A stretch of DNA of 8,209 bases from Deltaproteobacteria bacterium (lineage in GTDB: Bacteria; Desulfobacterota; DSM-4660; Desulfatiglandales; HGW-15): the NCBI GenBank assembly GCA_030671095.1, contig DAOVAK010000094.1, positions 1-8,209 on the forward strand, read 5' to 3'. This document shows, piece after piece, positions 7,164-8,209 of this stretch; the first letter of the stretch is position 1; each line of letters begins with the position of its first letter. The notes beneath the pieces are model-generated. The model ran no database searches. It worked only from the letters and a program-made list of their open reading frames with translations, and had not been told where the DNA came from. The position numbers and the translations under genes were made by a program.

Positions 7164-8039
7164 CTATAGCTTTGCTTCATCCAGAATCTGTGGGAGCCTA
7201 TCTTCCCAGCCCGCCGTAGAGATCAAAACGCCAGCCATTCCCATCTCCTTCATACGGGTTATGAGCTCAGCGGCAATCCTGATGCACTCTTTCACCTTGT
7301 CAGAAGCCTTCTGGATCCCCCTGATCATATCAGATGGAATAGAGATCTCCTTCATGTTTCGATCGATGTAACGTGCCATGCCTGCGGATTTCAGAAGCAG
7401 GATCGTGGGAATTACCCCCACCTTGCTGGTATCAACCCGTTTAATAAACTGCTGGAAACGGCGAATGTCAAATATGGGATTCGTCACAACGTACTCTACA
7501 CCAAAATCAATTTTTTGATTCAGGTTCTCCAGTTCTATGTCCAAGAGACCTCCCGGTGCGCCGGCGTCTACTGTGGAGCCAAGACAGAAGGTTGGCGATC
7601 CTCGCAATTCAATACCTGCCAGGTCTTTCCCTTCCTGAATCTGTTGAACGGCCTGCAACAGTTCCAGGAGATCCAGATCATTTACCGTCCTTGCCTGGGG
7701 ATGATCTCCGAATCTTATATCTTCACCGCTCACGGCCATAATATTCTTTATCCCCAGTGCCCCGGCCGCCAACACATCGGCCTGTAGGGCCAAACGGTTT
7801 CTATCTCGGCAACAGAGTTGAAGGACGGTCTCGATGCCCTCCTTCTGAAAAAAGGCGCATCCGCCAAGAGAGCTGGCCTTTAAAACAGCATTGGCCATTT
7901 CAGGGACGAGGATGGCATCTAAACGACCTCTTGCAAGATTGGCATTTTTGAGAAGAGGTGAGAAATCGGCTCCTTTAGGTGGCTCAAATTCGCCCAAAAC
8001 AACAAACTTTCCGGATTTAATTCTTTCCTGTAACGCCAT
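7164..8039 (-). CDS. metF: MetF-like methylenetetrahydrofolate reductase paralogue with altered site residues
   Basis: A 291-residue TIM-barrel protein of the MetF family, first gene of the visible block. It has the catalytic-Glu strand GEFEPPKG (Glu17), the segment CCRDRNRLALQADVL (77-91) and FGDHP. At the position of the folate-contacting Asp (E. coli Asp120) it reads SGED, with Glu106 in place of Asp. At the position of Gln183 it reads TNPIFD, with Asn187 in place of Gln. It resembles the downstream MetF only moderately, so it is an old paralogue and not a recent duplicate. ATG 8039 has GGAGG 7 nt upstream; it ends in TAG. It is 174 bp upstream of hdrA with repeats between, so co-transcription is likely but not assured. 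It may reduce a folate or related C1 carrier, or be a non-catalytic or electron-linking partner of HdrA; the sequence does not decide. Confidence 0.87.
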   Translation of the reverse strand: MALQERIKSGKFVVLGEFEPPKGADFSPLLKNANLARGRLDAILVPEMANAVLKASSLGGCAFFQKEGIETVLQLCCRDRNRLALQADVLAAGALGIKNIMAVSGEDIRFGDHPQARTVNDLDLLELLQAVQQIQEGKDLAGIELRGSPTFCLGSTVDAGAPGGLLDIELENLNQKIDFGVEYVVTNPIFDIRRFQQFIKRVDTSKVGVIPTILLLKSAGMARYIDRNMKEISIPSDMIRGIQKASDKVKECIRIAAELITRMKEMGMAGVLISTAGWEDRLPQILDEAKL

Positions 8040-8086
8040 ATCATTACCTCCAGCAAGGATGAGGAGCGAAAAGCAAGTGGTTCAAG

Positions 8087-8115
8087 CTAATACTTCAAAT
8101 GCAGCTATTTGGCAA
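8087..8115 (-). promoter_or_regulatory. Candidate sigma70-type promoter for the metF-hdrA block
   Basis: On the minus strand a -35 TTGCCA (8115-8110, 5 of 6) and a -10 TATTAG (8092-8087, 4 of 6) are 17 bp apart. Transcription would start near 8080, giving a leader of about 40 nt before the ATG at 8039. No operator or riboswitch is evident in the leader. Confidence 0.4.
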
Positions 8116-8157
8116 TATTTTATGTTCCCCCCTGATCCACCATCAAGGCATCATCTG

Positions 8158-8209
8158 CCGTTCGACAGGCCGTTCGACAGGCTCACGGTCCTGAGCAAAG
8201 TCGAAGGAC
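8158..8209. repeat. Tandem and inverted repeat at the right edge
   Basis: The 12-mer CCGTTCGACAGG occurs twice in direct tandem (8158-8169, 8170-8181). The second copy opens an inverted repeat: TTCGAC (8173-8178) pairs with GTCGAA (8200-8205), and GCTCA (8181-8185) with TGAGC (8192-8196). It looks like the widespread extragenic repeat containing TTCGACAGGCTCA; that assignment is from memory. The window ends inside or at its edge, so its full length is unknown. As a hairpin upstream of the metF-like gene it may mark the boundary with the previous transcription unit. Confidence 0.65.

Overview
The window is one leftward (minus-strand) gene block for methylene-tetrahydrofolate reduction in the methyl branch of the Wood-Ljungdahl pathway, together with its flavin/iron-sulfur electron-transfer partners. 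In transcription order it reads: a MetF-like protein (8039-7164), a very large HdrA-type flavoprotein (6989-2538), MvhD (2538-2107), MetV (1976-1308) and a second MetF (1311-379). A further minus-strand gene appears to begin at position 12 and runs off the left edge. No rRNA, tRNA, CRISPR array or transposase is visible.

The main result is that two of the five genes are interrupted in frame by UGA codons that look like selenocysteine codons. In hdrA, the UGA at 6800-6798 sits where the family has the second Cys of a conserved Cys-x-x-Cys motif, and the reading frame continues for another 1419 codons. In mvhD, the UGA at 2493-2491 sits where the family has the last Cys of its N-terminal Cys-Cys-x-x-Cys motif. 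In both cases a short stem-loop fitting the bacterial SECIS rules follows, with the loop 20-22 nt after the UGA. Conventional gene calling would truncate both proteins and miss the active-site residues.

The HdrA is unusual in architecture. A complete GltD-like NAD(P)H:FAD oxidoreductase module is inserted inside the first HdrA copy, and a second HdrA copy with a C-terminal 2[4Fe-4S] ferredoxin follows, giving about 1483 residues. No hdrB or hdrC lies in the window. By analogy with the MetVF-HdrABC-MvhD complex of Moorella, I infer a pyridine-nucleotide-linked, possibly electron-bifurcating or confurcating methylene-THF reductase complex. NAD(P)H would act at the GltD module, ferredoxin at the FeS domains, and MvhD would pass electrons towards MetV/MetF.

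The two MetF copies differ at predicted folate-contacting positions. The downstream copy, coupled to metV, looks canonical. The upstream copy has Glu for Asp and Asn for Gln.

The intergenic gaps are AT-rich and full of short inverted repeats: a 139-bp MITE-like palindrome (204-342), an IR between mvhD and metV, interleaved IRs before hdrA, and an IR at the right edge. Selenoprotein HdrA/MvhD, Wood-Ljungdahl genes without hydrogenase subunits, and this type of repeat suggest an anaerobic Desulfobacterota-like sulfate reducer or relative. That taxonomic guess is inference only.
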